A stretch of DNA of 64,000 nt, taken from Humulus lupulus (lineage: Eukaryota > Streptophyta > Magnoliopsida > Rosales > Cannabaceae). The translations under genes were made by a program, and so were the position numbers. This document shows positions 11,005 through 21,190 of this stretch, in pieces (positions within the stretch are counted from its first letter, which is position 1; each line of letters begins with the position of its first letter). The stretch is taken from assembly GCF_963169125.1 (NCBI RefSeq), contig NC_084793.1:46247578-46311577 (forward strand), written 5' to 3'. Under the pieces are notes generated by a model. The model was not told where the DNA came from. It did not search any database and saw nothing but the letters and a program-made list of their open reading frames with translations.

Positions 11005-11070
11005 ATCAAAGCCTTTAGCCAGCCGGAAATGTGGCCGGCGGGGACGTCAGACCCCCTAAGGGGGGGTGAT
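11001..11070 (+). other. Cassandra internal domain (PBS to PPT), right copy
   Basis: The primer-binding site TGGTATCAAAGCC (11001-11013, one G-to-A change) is followed by a GC-rich stretch and the polypurine tract CTAAGGGGGGGTGAT (11056-11070), which abuts the LTR. Its length matches the left copy at 3185-3255. U6 sequence replaces the expected 5' LTR. Confidence 0.88.
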
Positions 11071-11412
11071 TGTGATAGTCAGAATCCCATGATCCGTAGG
11101 GGGAAAGATTGGGTAAAAAGTTGTGCAATCCCACATTGCTTGGGGAAGGTTAAGTGTGATGATTCTAAGACTATGTAGGTATGGGATTACACAGTTGAAG
11201 AGAGCTTATATGGATTGATTTTTGGTAGCCCATCACTTGAGAACTCCAAAGTTAAGCGTGCTTGACCTAGAGTAGTCTCGTGATGGGTGACCTCTTGGGA
11301 AGTTTTCCCAGAAAGCGTGCGAGTGAGGACAAAGCATGCTGGAAAGACTCGTGTTGGTTTGCAGGGTCAGTCATCATTCCAGGAAGTAGCCATAGTGACG
11401 TGGGGTGTTACA
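11071..11412 (+). repeat. Cassandra-type TRIM LTR, right copy
   Basis: The LTR runs from TGTGATAGTC to GTGGGGTGTTACA, 342 bp, and ends at the ACGAT duplication. It is homologous to the inverted LTR at 2810-3184 over its whole length except for a short deletion near 11217-11222. Confidence 0.9.
11226..11302 (+). pseudogene. 5S rRNA-like domain in the right Cassandra LTR
   Basis: 'agcccatcacttgagaactc', 'aaagttaagcgtgcttga' and 'gatgggtgacctcttgggaa' match plant 5S rRNA from about residue 30 onward. It includes 'agagtagt', which is closer to 5S rRNA than the left copy's 'gagaaatc'. The polymerase III A-box and C-box regions are recognisable. It is part of an LTR and not an independent 5S gene. 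Confidence 0.87.
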
Positions 11413-11417
11413 ACGAT

Positions 11418-12152
11418 CCTGATCCCGAGCCCCTAGCGATTACCTAGTCACAACCAATTATAAAATCCCATCAAAACGAGTAAATAAAGGCTTCCGGACC
11501 AAGTCCTAGCCTTCGAGACATCGACTCCTACTAAATCGGGTAGTAGGATCCCGAGCCTTTAGGTTTGAGTTCCCGCACTCAAAACCTCATCGAGGCCCAA
11601 AATCCCTTAAGCGTCGTGACCTGCTCAAGCCAGAGGCCCGAGCCTCTTCCTTGCTTGCATAAGCGCCGTGACACACACTAACAGGCATCATAGCTCAAAA
11701 GCCTCAAAATTCACCTACTTCTCCTTCAATCAAGAGAGCCGCGGTGCCCCAAGAACAGGGTCGCGATTCGACCTGCAAACTTAGATTTTCCTTCATTTTT
11801 CTCATGCCAAATCCCTCCATAAACCTATCCAAAACATAGAAAAATTCCTCAAACAAAGTTCCCAAACAACTCAACAACCCAAAACCATCAAAACCCACGT
11901 TACAATCCAATAAAAAAACTCGTCAAAACTATAAAATTCAATCAAATTACAAAAATTGCCCTTCTAATAAGAAACAGGCCCACATGCATATTTAATACAC
12001 CTAAACATGCATATCAAGTCATATTATAATATAACTCACATAATCATGCAATGATACACATAAATATCACATAAGCACATAATTTCCATAATTTTCCATC
12101 TTGGCCCCCTAATCAAGGCCCTAAGCCTTATTAGGTAATTTGGAACATTACA
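11418..12152 (-). mobile_element. Solo LTR (right part) in the leader of element C
   Basis: This continues the LTR interrupted at 2809. It reads parallel to 16940-18406, with the shared 'cctagtca' near 11446 and the terminal 'ccttattaggtaatttggaa'. On the minus strand it starts with TGTAATGTTCCAAATTACC at 12152. No coding function is seen. Confidence 0.83.
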
Positions 12153-12157
12153 TGGAC

Positions 12158-13340
12158 TGTAGGGTGAAAATAGGTATAATTATTACGACCTAACTGGCCA
12201 AATTAATTACTGCAACAGGGTACAAGCTTGGAAGTATGCTTCTAGCACAGTCAGATCCGCAAGCCGGCCAAGGAATACAAGCCGAAAATGATAATCAGGG
12301 TCAGACCCCTTCGCCAGCTCCTGAGAATTGGCAGCAAGTGCTTTCTGATATGCAAGTAGATTATAGAGGCAGGAAGAAGAGATCCGCCTCCTGAGACAAC
12401 AACATGTTTCTGTAGGGAACGTTCAGCCAGAGGTACCACCTATGTTGGTGCCGACAGTATTACAGCCGACAGAGGCTGGGAATAGATGGGAATCTCTCAT
12501 GAAAGGTTCGGGAAGCAGCATCCTCCAGTCTTTGAGGGCAGTGCAGATCTGGCTAAGGCCAAACAGTGGATGAGCATGGTTACCACTATCCTGGATTTTA
12601 TGAGGGTAGTTGGTAATGAGAGGGTGGCCCGTGCCACCTCTATCTTTCGGGAGGATGCCTGAATCTGGTGGGAAGTGATATCCCAGACTAGGAACGTGAA
12701 TACCATGGATTGAGAGGAGTTAAGAATGGTGTTCAATGAAAAATACTATAATGATGCAGTTAGGGCTGCAAAGGCAGAGGAATTCAGTAAGCTGCTACAT
12801 GGAAATATGTTAGTGACAGAGTATGCACTGAGATTCGATAGATTAGCCAAGTTCGCTATAGACTTGGTGCCTACTGATGGGACAAGGAAGGAAAGATTCC
12901 TTCAGGGGCTACAACCTATGATAGCCTGGGATGTTCGCATTACTACCGTGATTGGAGAGACAACTTATGCACAAGTGGTGGAGAAAGCCCTTACTACAGA
13001 GGGCACATAGAAAAAAATCTAGCACGAGAATGCGGCTATGAGAGACACTAGGAGGACGAGACCTCCATTTATGGGTTCAGGTAGGGGCTAAGGCCCCATT
13101 GATAAAAAAAGGAAGACTCTATATGAATTTTAAGCTCCAGGCCCTGACATGAGGCCCGTGGTATACAGATAGGCCGCCAGGGTGGCATTGAGGGCTGGAA
13201 GACTTACCCAGAGTGCGCTAGGTATAGGAGGCGCCATGTGGGAGAATGTCGGGCAAATACCTAATTTTTGTGTGGGATAGTGGGACACCTAAAAAAAGAT
13301 TGCTCGAGAGTAAAGAAAGAAGAACCAAGGAAGGCGGACA
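12158..13340 (+). pseudogene. gag: gag of Tekay-like element C (broken)
   Basis: The capsid-like core is recognisable around 12510-13010 across several frames and stops: 'QHPPVFEGSADLAKAKQWMS', 'WWEVISQTRN', then an open stretch from 12726 with 'VTEYALRFDRLAKFAIDLVP' and 'ERFLQGLQPMIAWDVRIT'. The same core is better kept in D (minus strand 21781-22725) and B (57000-58013). A zinc-knuckle region lies near 13210-13310 ('FLCGIVGHLKKDCSR'), but its first cysteine pair is damaged. Gag would form the retroelement particle. Stops at several sites mean no product. Confidence 0.85.
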
Positions 13341-14020
13341 ACTCAACTCCAGCTCGAGTGTTCACATTGATGCAGGCAGAGGCTGAGGCTAGTCCCTCAG
13401 TAGATACATGTTAGCTTTCTAGTGCTGGAACCTCTTATACTGCTTTAATTGATTCTTGTGCTACACACTCTTTTGTTTCTAGTAGGATAATTGACAGACT
13501 GTGTAGGCCATGTGATTACTATACTGTGGGGTTAGAAACCATACTGCCCACTGGGGAGTTAGTAGTTTCCAGGAGATGGGCCAGATCATTGCCAGTGACA
13601 GTGGATGGCAGATAGTTGTTAGTTGACTTGATAGAGTTGGTTATGACCGACTTTGACATGATCATCTGTATGGACTGGTTAGTGAAGTATGAGGCAGCCA
13701 TAGATTGCAAGAAGAAGATGGTAACCTTTTAGCCTGAGGGTGAGGATCCCTTTGTATTTGTTGGCACTGTGCATAGACCCCGTGTACCTATGATGTCAAC
13801 ATTGAGCACTAGAGACCTACTGCAAGGTGGTTGCATAGGATTCCTAGCCAGTGTGGTAGATACCACTCAGGTCATGCGAGTGGGACCAGAAGAGACTAGA
13901 TTAGTCTATGAGTTCTTGGATGTGTTTCTTGAGGATTTGCCAGGGTTGCTGCCACATAGAGAGATATAGTTTGTTATTGAACTGGCACCAGGGAAATATC
14001 TAGTGTCTAGGGCACCGTAA
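13341..14020 (+). pseudogene. pol: Aspartic protease region of element C pol (broken)
   Basis: 'STPARVFTLMQAEAEASPSV' leads into 'DSCATHSFVSSRIIDRLCRP' near 13450. The active-site triad D-S-G of D (DSGATHSF) has become D-S-C, so the enzyme would be inactive even without stops. The open stretch 13769-13969 covers 'LLQGGCIGFLASVVDTTQV' and ends at TAG 13967-13969, where D has the Gln of EIQFVIEL. The retroviral-type protease matures the polyprotein. Confidence 0.85.
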
Positions 14021-14750
14021 CGAATGGCCCCAACAGAGTTGAAGGAACTAAATGTACACTTACATGAGTTGTTAGACTTGGGCTTTATTAGACCCAGTTT
14101 CTCACCATGCGGTGCACCAATCCTATTTGTAAAGAAGAAGGATGGTTCTTTGAGGATGTGCATTGACTACAAGGAACTGAACAAGATAACAATCAAGAAC
14201 AAGTATCCTCTGCCAAGGATAGATTACCTGTTTGATTAGTTGCAGGGTAAGACAGTATTCTCAAAGATAGATCTTCGATCTGGTTATCACATGCTCAGGA
14301 TCAATGAGGGAGATATACCGAAGACTGCTTTTCACACCAGATACGGGCATTAAGAGTTTCTAGTCATGCCATTTGGTTTGACTAATGCCCCAACAACTTT
14401 TATGGATCTGATGAACATGGTGTTCAAGGATTATCTGGGTCGGTTTGTGATAGTCTTCATCGATGATATTCTGGTTTATTCTCAGTCAGAGGCAGAACAT
14501 GAGCAACATCTTAGGTTGGTTCTACAGAGGCTGAGGGAACACAGACTTGATACAAAGTTCAAGAAGTGTGAGTTCTGGTTACCACAGGTGACTTTTCTTG
14601 GTCACACTGTCAGTAGAGATGGGATCAAGGTGGACCCAGCTAAGATTGAGGCAGTCAAAGATTGGCTAAGGCCAAGGAATGCCTCAGAGAATAGGAGTTT
14701 CCTTGGATTGGTTGGTTATTACAAGCATTTTGTGGTGTGAGGGGTGAGAC
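14021..14750 (+). pseudogene. pol: Reverse transcriptase of element C pol (broken)
   Basis: Reads '[20 protein letters not shown]', '[20 protein letters not shown]', '[13 protein letters not shown]' and '[18 protein letters not shown]'-like sequence, the order of a Ty3/gypsy RT. The catalytic Asp pair of the FIDD motif (14462-14467) is intact. Stops lie at 14237-14239 (TAG in place of the Gln of FDQLQ) and at about 14351 (TAA). The domain copies RNA to DNA. Confidence 0.9.
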
Positions 14751-15260
14751 GGTTCTCAAGGATTGCTACCCCATTGACGGAACTGACATGCAAGAATCAG
14801 AAGTTTGCGTGGTCAGATAGATGTGAGAACAACTTCTAGGAGTTGAAGCGACGATTGATTACAACTCTAGTATTGTGTCTTCCAACAGACCAGGAAGAGT
14901 TTGTGGTGTACTGTGATGCCTCGAGACAGGGTTTGGGTTATGTTCTTATGCAGGTAGGGAAGATGATTGCTTATGCTTCACGTGAGTTAAAAGAATATGA
15001 GCAGAGGTACCTTACCCATGATCTGGAGTTTCCAACGATGGTCTTTGCATTAAAGGTATGGAGGGATTACCTTTATGGGGAGAAGAGTGAGATATACACT
15101 GACCACAAGAGCCTAAAATATTTTTTCACGCAGAAGGACTTGAACATTAGATAGAGGCATTGGTTAGAACTGGTGAAGGATTATGACTGTGAAATCCTGT
15201 ATCACCCAGGAAAGGCCAACATGGTGGCTGATGCATTAAGCCGAAATTGTCTAGGACAAT
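14751..15260 (+). pseudogene. pol: RNase H domain of element C pol (broken)
   Basis: '[18 protein letters not shown]' holds the first catalytic Asp, '[20 protein letters not shown]' the Glu, '[18 protein letters not shown]' the next Asp and 'MVADALSRN' the last. TAG stops at 14837-14839 and 15152-15154 replace the glutamines seen in D (SFQELK, NMRQRR). The enzyme removes the RNA strand during reverse transcription. Confidence 0.9.
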
Positions 15261-15886
15261 TATACAGTGCGAGACAGATATCCAAGGAAAATGCAGAGGA
15301 TATGACCAAAGCTGGAATAGAGTTAGTGGTGGGCCAGTTTGCCAACATCACACTAAAATCTACTCTTTTGGAAAGGATAAAGGAAAGTCAGTTTAGTGAT
15401 TCACGACTGATGAGGATCAGAGGGGACATCCTAGCTAGAGTAGCTTAGGACTATACAGTGTTAGATATGGGTTTGCTGAGATACAAAGGTTGAATTTATG
15501 TTCTGATGAATGCTGTTATCAAACGTGAGATTCTGGATGAATCTCATACTACCCCTAGTCTTTGCATCTAGGCACCACGAAGATGTATCAAGATTTGAGA
15601 TCACTATATTGGTGGCCTGGGATGAAGAGGGATGTGACTGAAAATGTGCCTAAGTGCCTAACATGTCAACAGGTCAAGGCTGAGCATCAGAGACCAATAG
15701 GGTTATTATAGCCTCTGGATATCCCAGAGTTTAAATGAGAGGATATCACAATGGATTTTGTGGTTGGGTTACCCAGGACCGTGGGTTAACATAATTCGGT
15801 GTGGATTATTGTGGATCGATACACCAAATCAACTCACTTCTTACCAGTGAGGACGACTTATACAGTTGATCAATACTATAACACCC
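15261..15886 (+). pseudogene. pol: Integrase N-terminal part and core start of element C pol (truncated)
   Basis: After the linker ('[20 protein letters not shown]') come remnants of the HHCC zinc domain (15545-15670, frameshifted) and of the catalytic core ('TKSTHFLPVRTTYTVDQY'-like, 15820-15886) with many stops. The gene breaks off at 15886 in a foreign inverted LTR. The missing C-terminal part may be the segment at 27574-28264. Confidence 0.8.
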
Positions 15887-16137
15887 TACTTCCCTAGAGT
15901 CATTACCATGTGATTTTAAAATGTTCCATTAACTCGCTAATCGAGATTTTAGACCAAAAAGTGTGAGTAGATCATAATAAAGACCCCTTGAATGAAAATT
16001 AAGTATAAAAAGGTTTGGACATTCTTTAAATTATAAAAGTGTTACATTGGGATCCCAAAACATTGTTTTAAAATATATTTACAACTCAAAAGTTAGTGTA
16101 CAATCGACCTAAGCGACAAAACCCAAAATTTATAACA
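15887..16137 (-). repeat. Fragment of an inverted gypsy LTR
   Basis: 'TATAACACCCTACTTCCC' resembles the 3' end of inverted LTRs here, with the first bases changed. After 250 bp it is cut by the LTR of D. Homology to 16138-16400 is loose ('acaatcgacctaagcgac'). No internal region belongs to it. Confidence 0.6.
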
Positions 16138-18406
16138 TGTAACACCCTGGATAACCAAGACTGTTACACTGTGTATTTAAAATAGTGCAGGACTTGCTAA
16201 TCAAGTCATTTGATTAAAAGTGTGGTCCAAAAGTAAACAATTAGGTTAGGGTTAAAATATTTTGATTGTAAACGGTCAATTTTCATTAAAATAGATGTTT
16301 GGTACATGGGATCCCAAAAACAGGGTCTAAGAGACAAAATTTACAAATTCTCAAAAGTTATATACAATCCAGTGGCCACTCAAATGGCAAAATACAAATT
16401 TTAGGCTCTGTCGTTGTACTTTCCCTCAGCCATGGTGGATGAGTAGCTGACAATGTACACCTTGCCCCCAGAGCTCTCCAACTCATGGTTGATCCATCTT
16501 ACCCTTGTCTTTACCTAATCAGTGATGATAATCATTCAATCATAAAACAATCATCCAAATATTCAACAAGTCATAGACATCAAACTAATATCAGTAAACA
16601 TATACATTCAACAATTTGTCTTAATCAATATACAATATTTAGGGTCGGTGCCCTTAAGCTGCGTCCTCTATTTACTCCACTGAATCCGGCTCGATTAGGC
16701 TGAGTCAAGTGTTTATCTAGCTGACCCCAACTCACAGTGGCCGAGCCGTGTCCTGTGTTCAAATTATCAGCCCTGACTCTCTTAGGTCATTCATTCTCAT
16801 ATGCCAAATCAATCATTTAGCCATACAATATACATGTTCAAGTATTGGGAATCTCAGTCCCGTTACAACCACTCAAGGGTGTAATTTTCTTACCTTTAAT
16901 TTCGAGCGGAGATAATAGAATGGTCCCGAGCACGATCCTCAGTCCTGAGCCTTGGCGATAAACCTAGTCACAGTGGCCAATGGGTATTTATCAACTTCCA
17001 ATCCAAATAAATACTTAGAAGATAAAAACTACTCCAAGACCTCAATTTGTACTAAAACAGGTAGTAGAAATTCTCCCAAGTGCTTAGGTTCGAACCCCCA
17101 AGCCTTACCAATTCTAGAAACCATTCCAAGGTAAAAATCCCTAGGCGGGTCGCGACTTGCCCTCAAGTCAGAGACCGAAAACCTAAGCCACAGGGGAGGT
17201 GGGCTACAACTTGCCTCTTAAGGTCGCAGTGTGCCCCCAAATCAGAGAGCATACCCAGGCCCTTTTGGGCACACACGCCGCGGCGCCCTAGATTTGGGTC
17301 GCGGCGCGCCCCTTCGAACCCAGAAATTATGGGTTTTCTCTATCTCTTTCCAGCCAAAAACCACAAAGCTTCAAACCAATTACACTCCCCACTTCCAACT
17401 AAATCACAAGAGTGAAACCAAGACTCAAACGATAGATTTTAAGCATATTAGAACACAGAAACTCAACCCAACCTACCAACAATTCATCAACTAACTTATA
17501 CTCAAAAACCCAGAATTCACACAGGTTCTAAGCTTCACAACTACTCAACTCAATTCAGTGAATTAAAGTTGGAATCTTACCTGAATTGGTGACTTAAAAT
17601 CCTCAGAATCCTTTGACTGTCTTTAACCTAGCCTTTTCACAGCTTGACCCCGCCCAAAACCAGCTCAATTCCCAGCGTGATCACCTCTATTTCCTTCTGT
17701 TTTCCTTCAACTTCAAAGTACAAGGAGAGGGAGAAAGAGAGACGGGGTACGTGAGTGAGAGAGGTGAGGGAGAGCTAAGTGTTTTTACCACTTTCTGGTT
17801 AGTCCCAAGTGTTTTGTCTGAGTTTATCCTTTGCTTAACAAAAGACAATTTTTCCCCTTAAGCCTATTAGTTCTCAAATTGTTCCTAGGGGTAGAATAGT
17901 CATTCCGCTCCCAGTTCCCGCTAATTCCTCAAGTGTTCCTAATATCTACTAATTAATCCCATCGTACAATTAATTACCAGGTACTTATTCATTACTTAAT
18001 AAATCCCAAATATTCCTTAAATTTCCAGAAAATATCTCCAGGCTCCCCCTCGAGCCAGATACTAAACCCCGCTGTGACTATTTTGCTAATCCGCTCACTA
18101 GGACCGTCTCAAGCCATATGCAGCAAATATATCCAAATAATAATGTGGTCTCAACAATTTATGACAAGTAATCACATTTATGCCCTCAACGGGCCAAAAT
18201 CACAAATATGCCCTTATAAGCTAGAAATGGCCCACATGCATATTTAATACTCATAAACATGCATATCACATATTCATATAATCATATTAATCATGCATGC
18301 CACATAATCATGCATTTTAACCATTTAATCACACATATACCAATTATGCCCTCCCGTCACACTAATCAAGACCCTTAAGTCTTATTAGTAATTTTGGGTC
18401 ATTACA
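16138..18406 (-). repeat. 3' LTR of Tekay-like element D
   Basis: On the minus strand it starts at 18406 (TGTAATGACCC), right after the polypurine tract, and ends at 16138 (CAGGGTGTTACA), 2269 bp. It gives the uninterrupted version of the site 'gagcacgatcctcag' used by the composite insertion. The ORFs at 16952-17494 and 17613-17861 within it are not supported as genes. Confidence 0.9.
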
Positions 18407-18420
18407 ACTATCCCCTCCTA
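18407..18420 (-). promoter_or_regulatory. Polypurine tract of element D
   Basis: TAGGAGGGGATAGT on the minus strand abuts the LTR start. The same tract precedes the 3' LTRs of B (60455-60468) and E (28278-28292). Confidence 0.85.
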
Positions 18421-18427
18421 CTGAGAA

Positions 18428-19705
18428 TTTTGTCCTCAAAATTTACCTAAATAACTCGGGATACTGATCCCGCATCGCTGACTCAAGCTCCCAGGTCGCT
18501 TCCTCGACCCTTCTATTCCTCCATAATACTTTGACTAGAGGAATCATCTTGTTCCGTAGAACCTTGTCTTTCCTGTCTAAGACCTGAACCGGTCGCTCCT
18601 CATAAGACAAATATGTCTGCAATTACAAGTCCTCATACTTCAACACATGAGTCGTATCTGAGACGTACTTATGAAGCATAGAGATGTGAAATACATCATG
18701 AACTCTTGACAATGACGGTGGCAGTGCAAATCTATAGGCCACCTGCCTGATCCTCTCCAGATCTCAGAAGGTCCAATGAACCTAGGGCTCAGCTTGCCCT
18801 TTTTCCCAAACCGTCTCACCCCTCGCAATGGTGAGACTTGCAGAAACAAGCGGTCCCCTACCTGGAACTCCACATCCCTACACTTGGGATTAGCTTAGCT
18901 TTTCTGTCTGCTCTGCGAAGCGAGCATTCAAGCTCGGATCTTCTCGATAGCCTCATTAGTCTTCTGAACCATCGCCGGTCCCAAATACTTCCTCTCACCC
19001 ATCTCATCCCAATGAATGGGTGATCTACACCTTCTTCCATATAACATCTCATATGGAGCTACTCCAATCGTTGATTGGTAACTGTTGTTGTTGTATGAAA
19101 ACTTAATCAACGGGAGATACTTACTCCAAGACCCCTCAAATTCTATCACACACACCTAGAGCATGTCCTCCGAAACCTGAATCGTCCTCTCAGACTGTCC
19201 ATCGGTCTAAGGTTGAAAGGCCGTACTGAACTTCAGCTGAGTCCCCATAGCCTTCTATAAACCACCCAAAAACTTGGAGGTAAATATAGGATCTCAGTTT
19301 GACACCATGGACTTGGGAACCCCATGGAAATGTACAATATCCCTCACGTACAGCCCCGCATACTGATCCACAGTATAGGTCGTCTTCAATGGTAGGAAGT
19401 GAGCTGACTTGGTGTATCTGTCTACTATCACCCACATCGAGTCATGAAGCCCCACTGTCCTGGGTAAACCTCCCACCAAATCCATCGTAATATCTTCCAT
19501 TTCCACTCAGGAATACCCAAAGGTTGTAGCAACCCGCTAGTTACTGATGCTCAGCCTTCACCTGCTGACAGGTCAAAAACTTGGCCGCGTACTCCACTAC
19601 ATCCTTCTTCATCCCAAGCCCCCAATACAACATCCATAGATTCTGATACATCTTCGTGGTGCCTGGATGGAGTGAGTATGGTGTAGTATGGGATTCATTG
19701 AGTAT
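18428..19705 (-). pseudogene. pol: Integrase with chromodomain, element D pol (broken)
   Basis: From the N-terminus (high coordinates): HHCC remnants (19700-19560, '[11 protein letters not shown]'), core 'MDLVGGLPRTVGLHDSMWVI' and 'VDRYTKSAHFLPLKTTYTVD' (19506-19294), 'TDGQSERTIQV' with the catalytic Glu near 19180, 'WSKYLPLIKFSYNNNSYQST' (19155-18928), a GPY/F-type motif 'GKLSPRFIGPSEI' (18800-18760), and a chromodomain-like tail 'VKVLWRNRRVEEATWELES' (about 18560-18500). This tail defines chromoviruses and is thought to steer integration toward marked chromatin. Several frameshifts and TAG stops are present. Confidence 0.9.
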
Positions 19706-20383
19706 CTCTCATCTAATCCCTATATCAGTCGGGACACAGATCCAACCTTTATACCGTAATAACCTAGTCTCTGAAATGTAATAGTCCTTAGCAACTCCAG
19801 CTAAGACATTCCCTTTAACTTCCTGAAACTGTTCATCTACCAACTGACCCTCTTTTATCCTCTTCAGAAGGGTTGACTGTAAAGTGATATTGGCCAACCG
19901 GCCTACAACCAATTCTATCCTCGCTCTAGCCATCTCTTTTGCCAACTCTCTCGATATCTGTGCAGAGCTAAACAACTGTCCTGGACTCCTCCGGCTTAAC
20001 GCATCCGCCACTACTTTGACTTTCCCTGGGTGGTAAAGGATGTCACAATCGTAGTCCTTCATTAACCCCAGACAACGCCTCTGCCTCATATTCAAATCCT
20101 TCTGGGTGAAGAAATACTTCAAAATCTTATGATCGGTGTATATCTTGCACTTCTCTCCATACAGATAATGCTGCCACACCTTCAGTGCGAATACCACCGC
20201 TGCCAATTCCAGATCATGGGTAGGATACCGTTGCTCATACTCCTTTAGCTGTCATGACGCATAAGCAATAACCTTCTCATTCTGCATAAACACGCATCCC
20301 AATCCTAACCTGGATGCATCACAGTATACTACAAACTTCCCTTCCTCCAAAGAAAGACTCAACGCCGGAGCAATAATCAGCCG
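19706..20383 (-). pseudogene. pol: RNase H and linker, element D pol (broken)
   Basis: Open from 20206 to 19709 with '[20 protein letters not shown]', '[20 protein letters not shown]' and '[19 protein letters not shown]'. Upstream '[18 protein letters not shown]' (about 20335) holds the first Asp. TGA codons near 20385 and 20255 stand where arginine is expected, fitting CGA-to-TGA changes. Confidence 0.9.
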
Positions 20384-21190
20384 TCACTTCAATTCCTGGA
20401 AGCTATTCTCACACTTGTCTGACCAAACGAACTTCAAATTCTTCCGTGTCAATTCTGTCATCGGTGCAGTAATCTTTGTGAACCCTTCCACAAACCATCT
20501 ATAATAACCTGCTAACCCAAGGAAACTTCTAACCTCTGAGGCATTCCTCGGTCTCGGCCAATCTTTCACTACCTCCACCTTAGCTGGATCCACCTTAATT
20601 CCATCTTCACCAACAATATGTCCAAGGAACGTCACTTCTGGTAGCCAAAACTCACACTTCTTAAACTTGGCATACATCTGGTGCTCTCTCAATCTCTGCA
20701 ATACTTGTCGGAGATGATGCTCATGTTCTACCTCTGAACTTGAGTAAACCAAGATGTCATCAATGAAGACAATCACAAACTGGTCTAGGAAGTCCTTGAA
20801 TACCCTGTTCATCAAGTTTATGAATGCTGCTGGGGCATTGGTAAAGCCAAACGACATGACCAGAAACTCATAATGCCCATACCTCATTCAGAAGGCTTTC
20901 TTCGGTATATCCTCATCCTTGATCCTCAGCTGGTGATAACCAGATCAAAGATCAATATTCGAGAACACTGTCTTTCCCTACAGTTGATCAAACAAGTCAT
21001 CGATCCTTGATAAGGGGTACTTATTCTTGATGGTCAAATCTCTGTAGTCTATACACATCCTCAGAGTCCTATCATTCTTCAAAAAAAAAAAAAAAACTGG
21101 AGCACCCCATGGCGAGTAGCTAGGCCTGATAAACCCCAAATCAAGAAGTTCTTGCAACTGTATCTTCAATTCTTTCAGTTCCCAACGCTA
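20384..21190 (-). pseudogene. pol: Reverse transcriptase, element D pol (broken)
   Basis: Order of motifs: '[20 protein letters not shown]', '[10 protein letters not shown]', '[15 protein letters not shown]', '[20 protein letters not shown]', '[20 protein letters not shown]', '[20 protein letters not shown]', '[18 protein letters not shown]'. The catalytic FIDD Asp pair is at 20761-20756. The code is broken by TAG at 20980-20978 (Gln in relatives), TGA at about 20890 and 20945 (Arg in relatives) and an expanded A-run at 21081-21096. Confidence 0.92.

Larger units (their letters stand above)
2810..11412. mobile_element. Composite insertion bounded by inverted Cassandra ends, TSD ACGAT
   Basis: The unit starts with TGTAACACCC at 2810 and ends with GGGTGTTACA at 11412, so both outer ends are U5 ends of Cassandra LTRs facing outward. 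It is flanked by ACGAT at 2805-2809 and 11413-11417. The paralogous LTR at 16138-18406 has the uninterrupted sequence 'gagcacgatcctcag' near 16930 with one ACGAT, which shows the empty site. Contents: Cassandra LTR and internal domain (minus), a foreign 3.2-kb LTR with a nested solo LTR, a region with an antisense ORF, a U6 pseudogene, and Cassandra internal domain and LTR (plus). The boundaries and the duplication are seen directly. That it was one integration event is inferred. Confidence 0.75.

Noticed and set aside
10885..11178. 97-residue ORF over the U6 and Cassandra junction
   Set aside because: It is a chance frame through an snRNA pseudogene and a TRIM internal region. No protein motif is visible.
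16952..17861. Several 60-111-residue ORFs
   Set aside because: They lie inside the 3' LTR of element D, which is delimited by its PPT and TG...CA ends.
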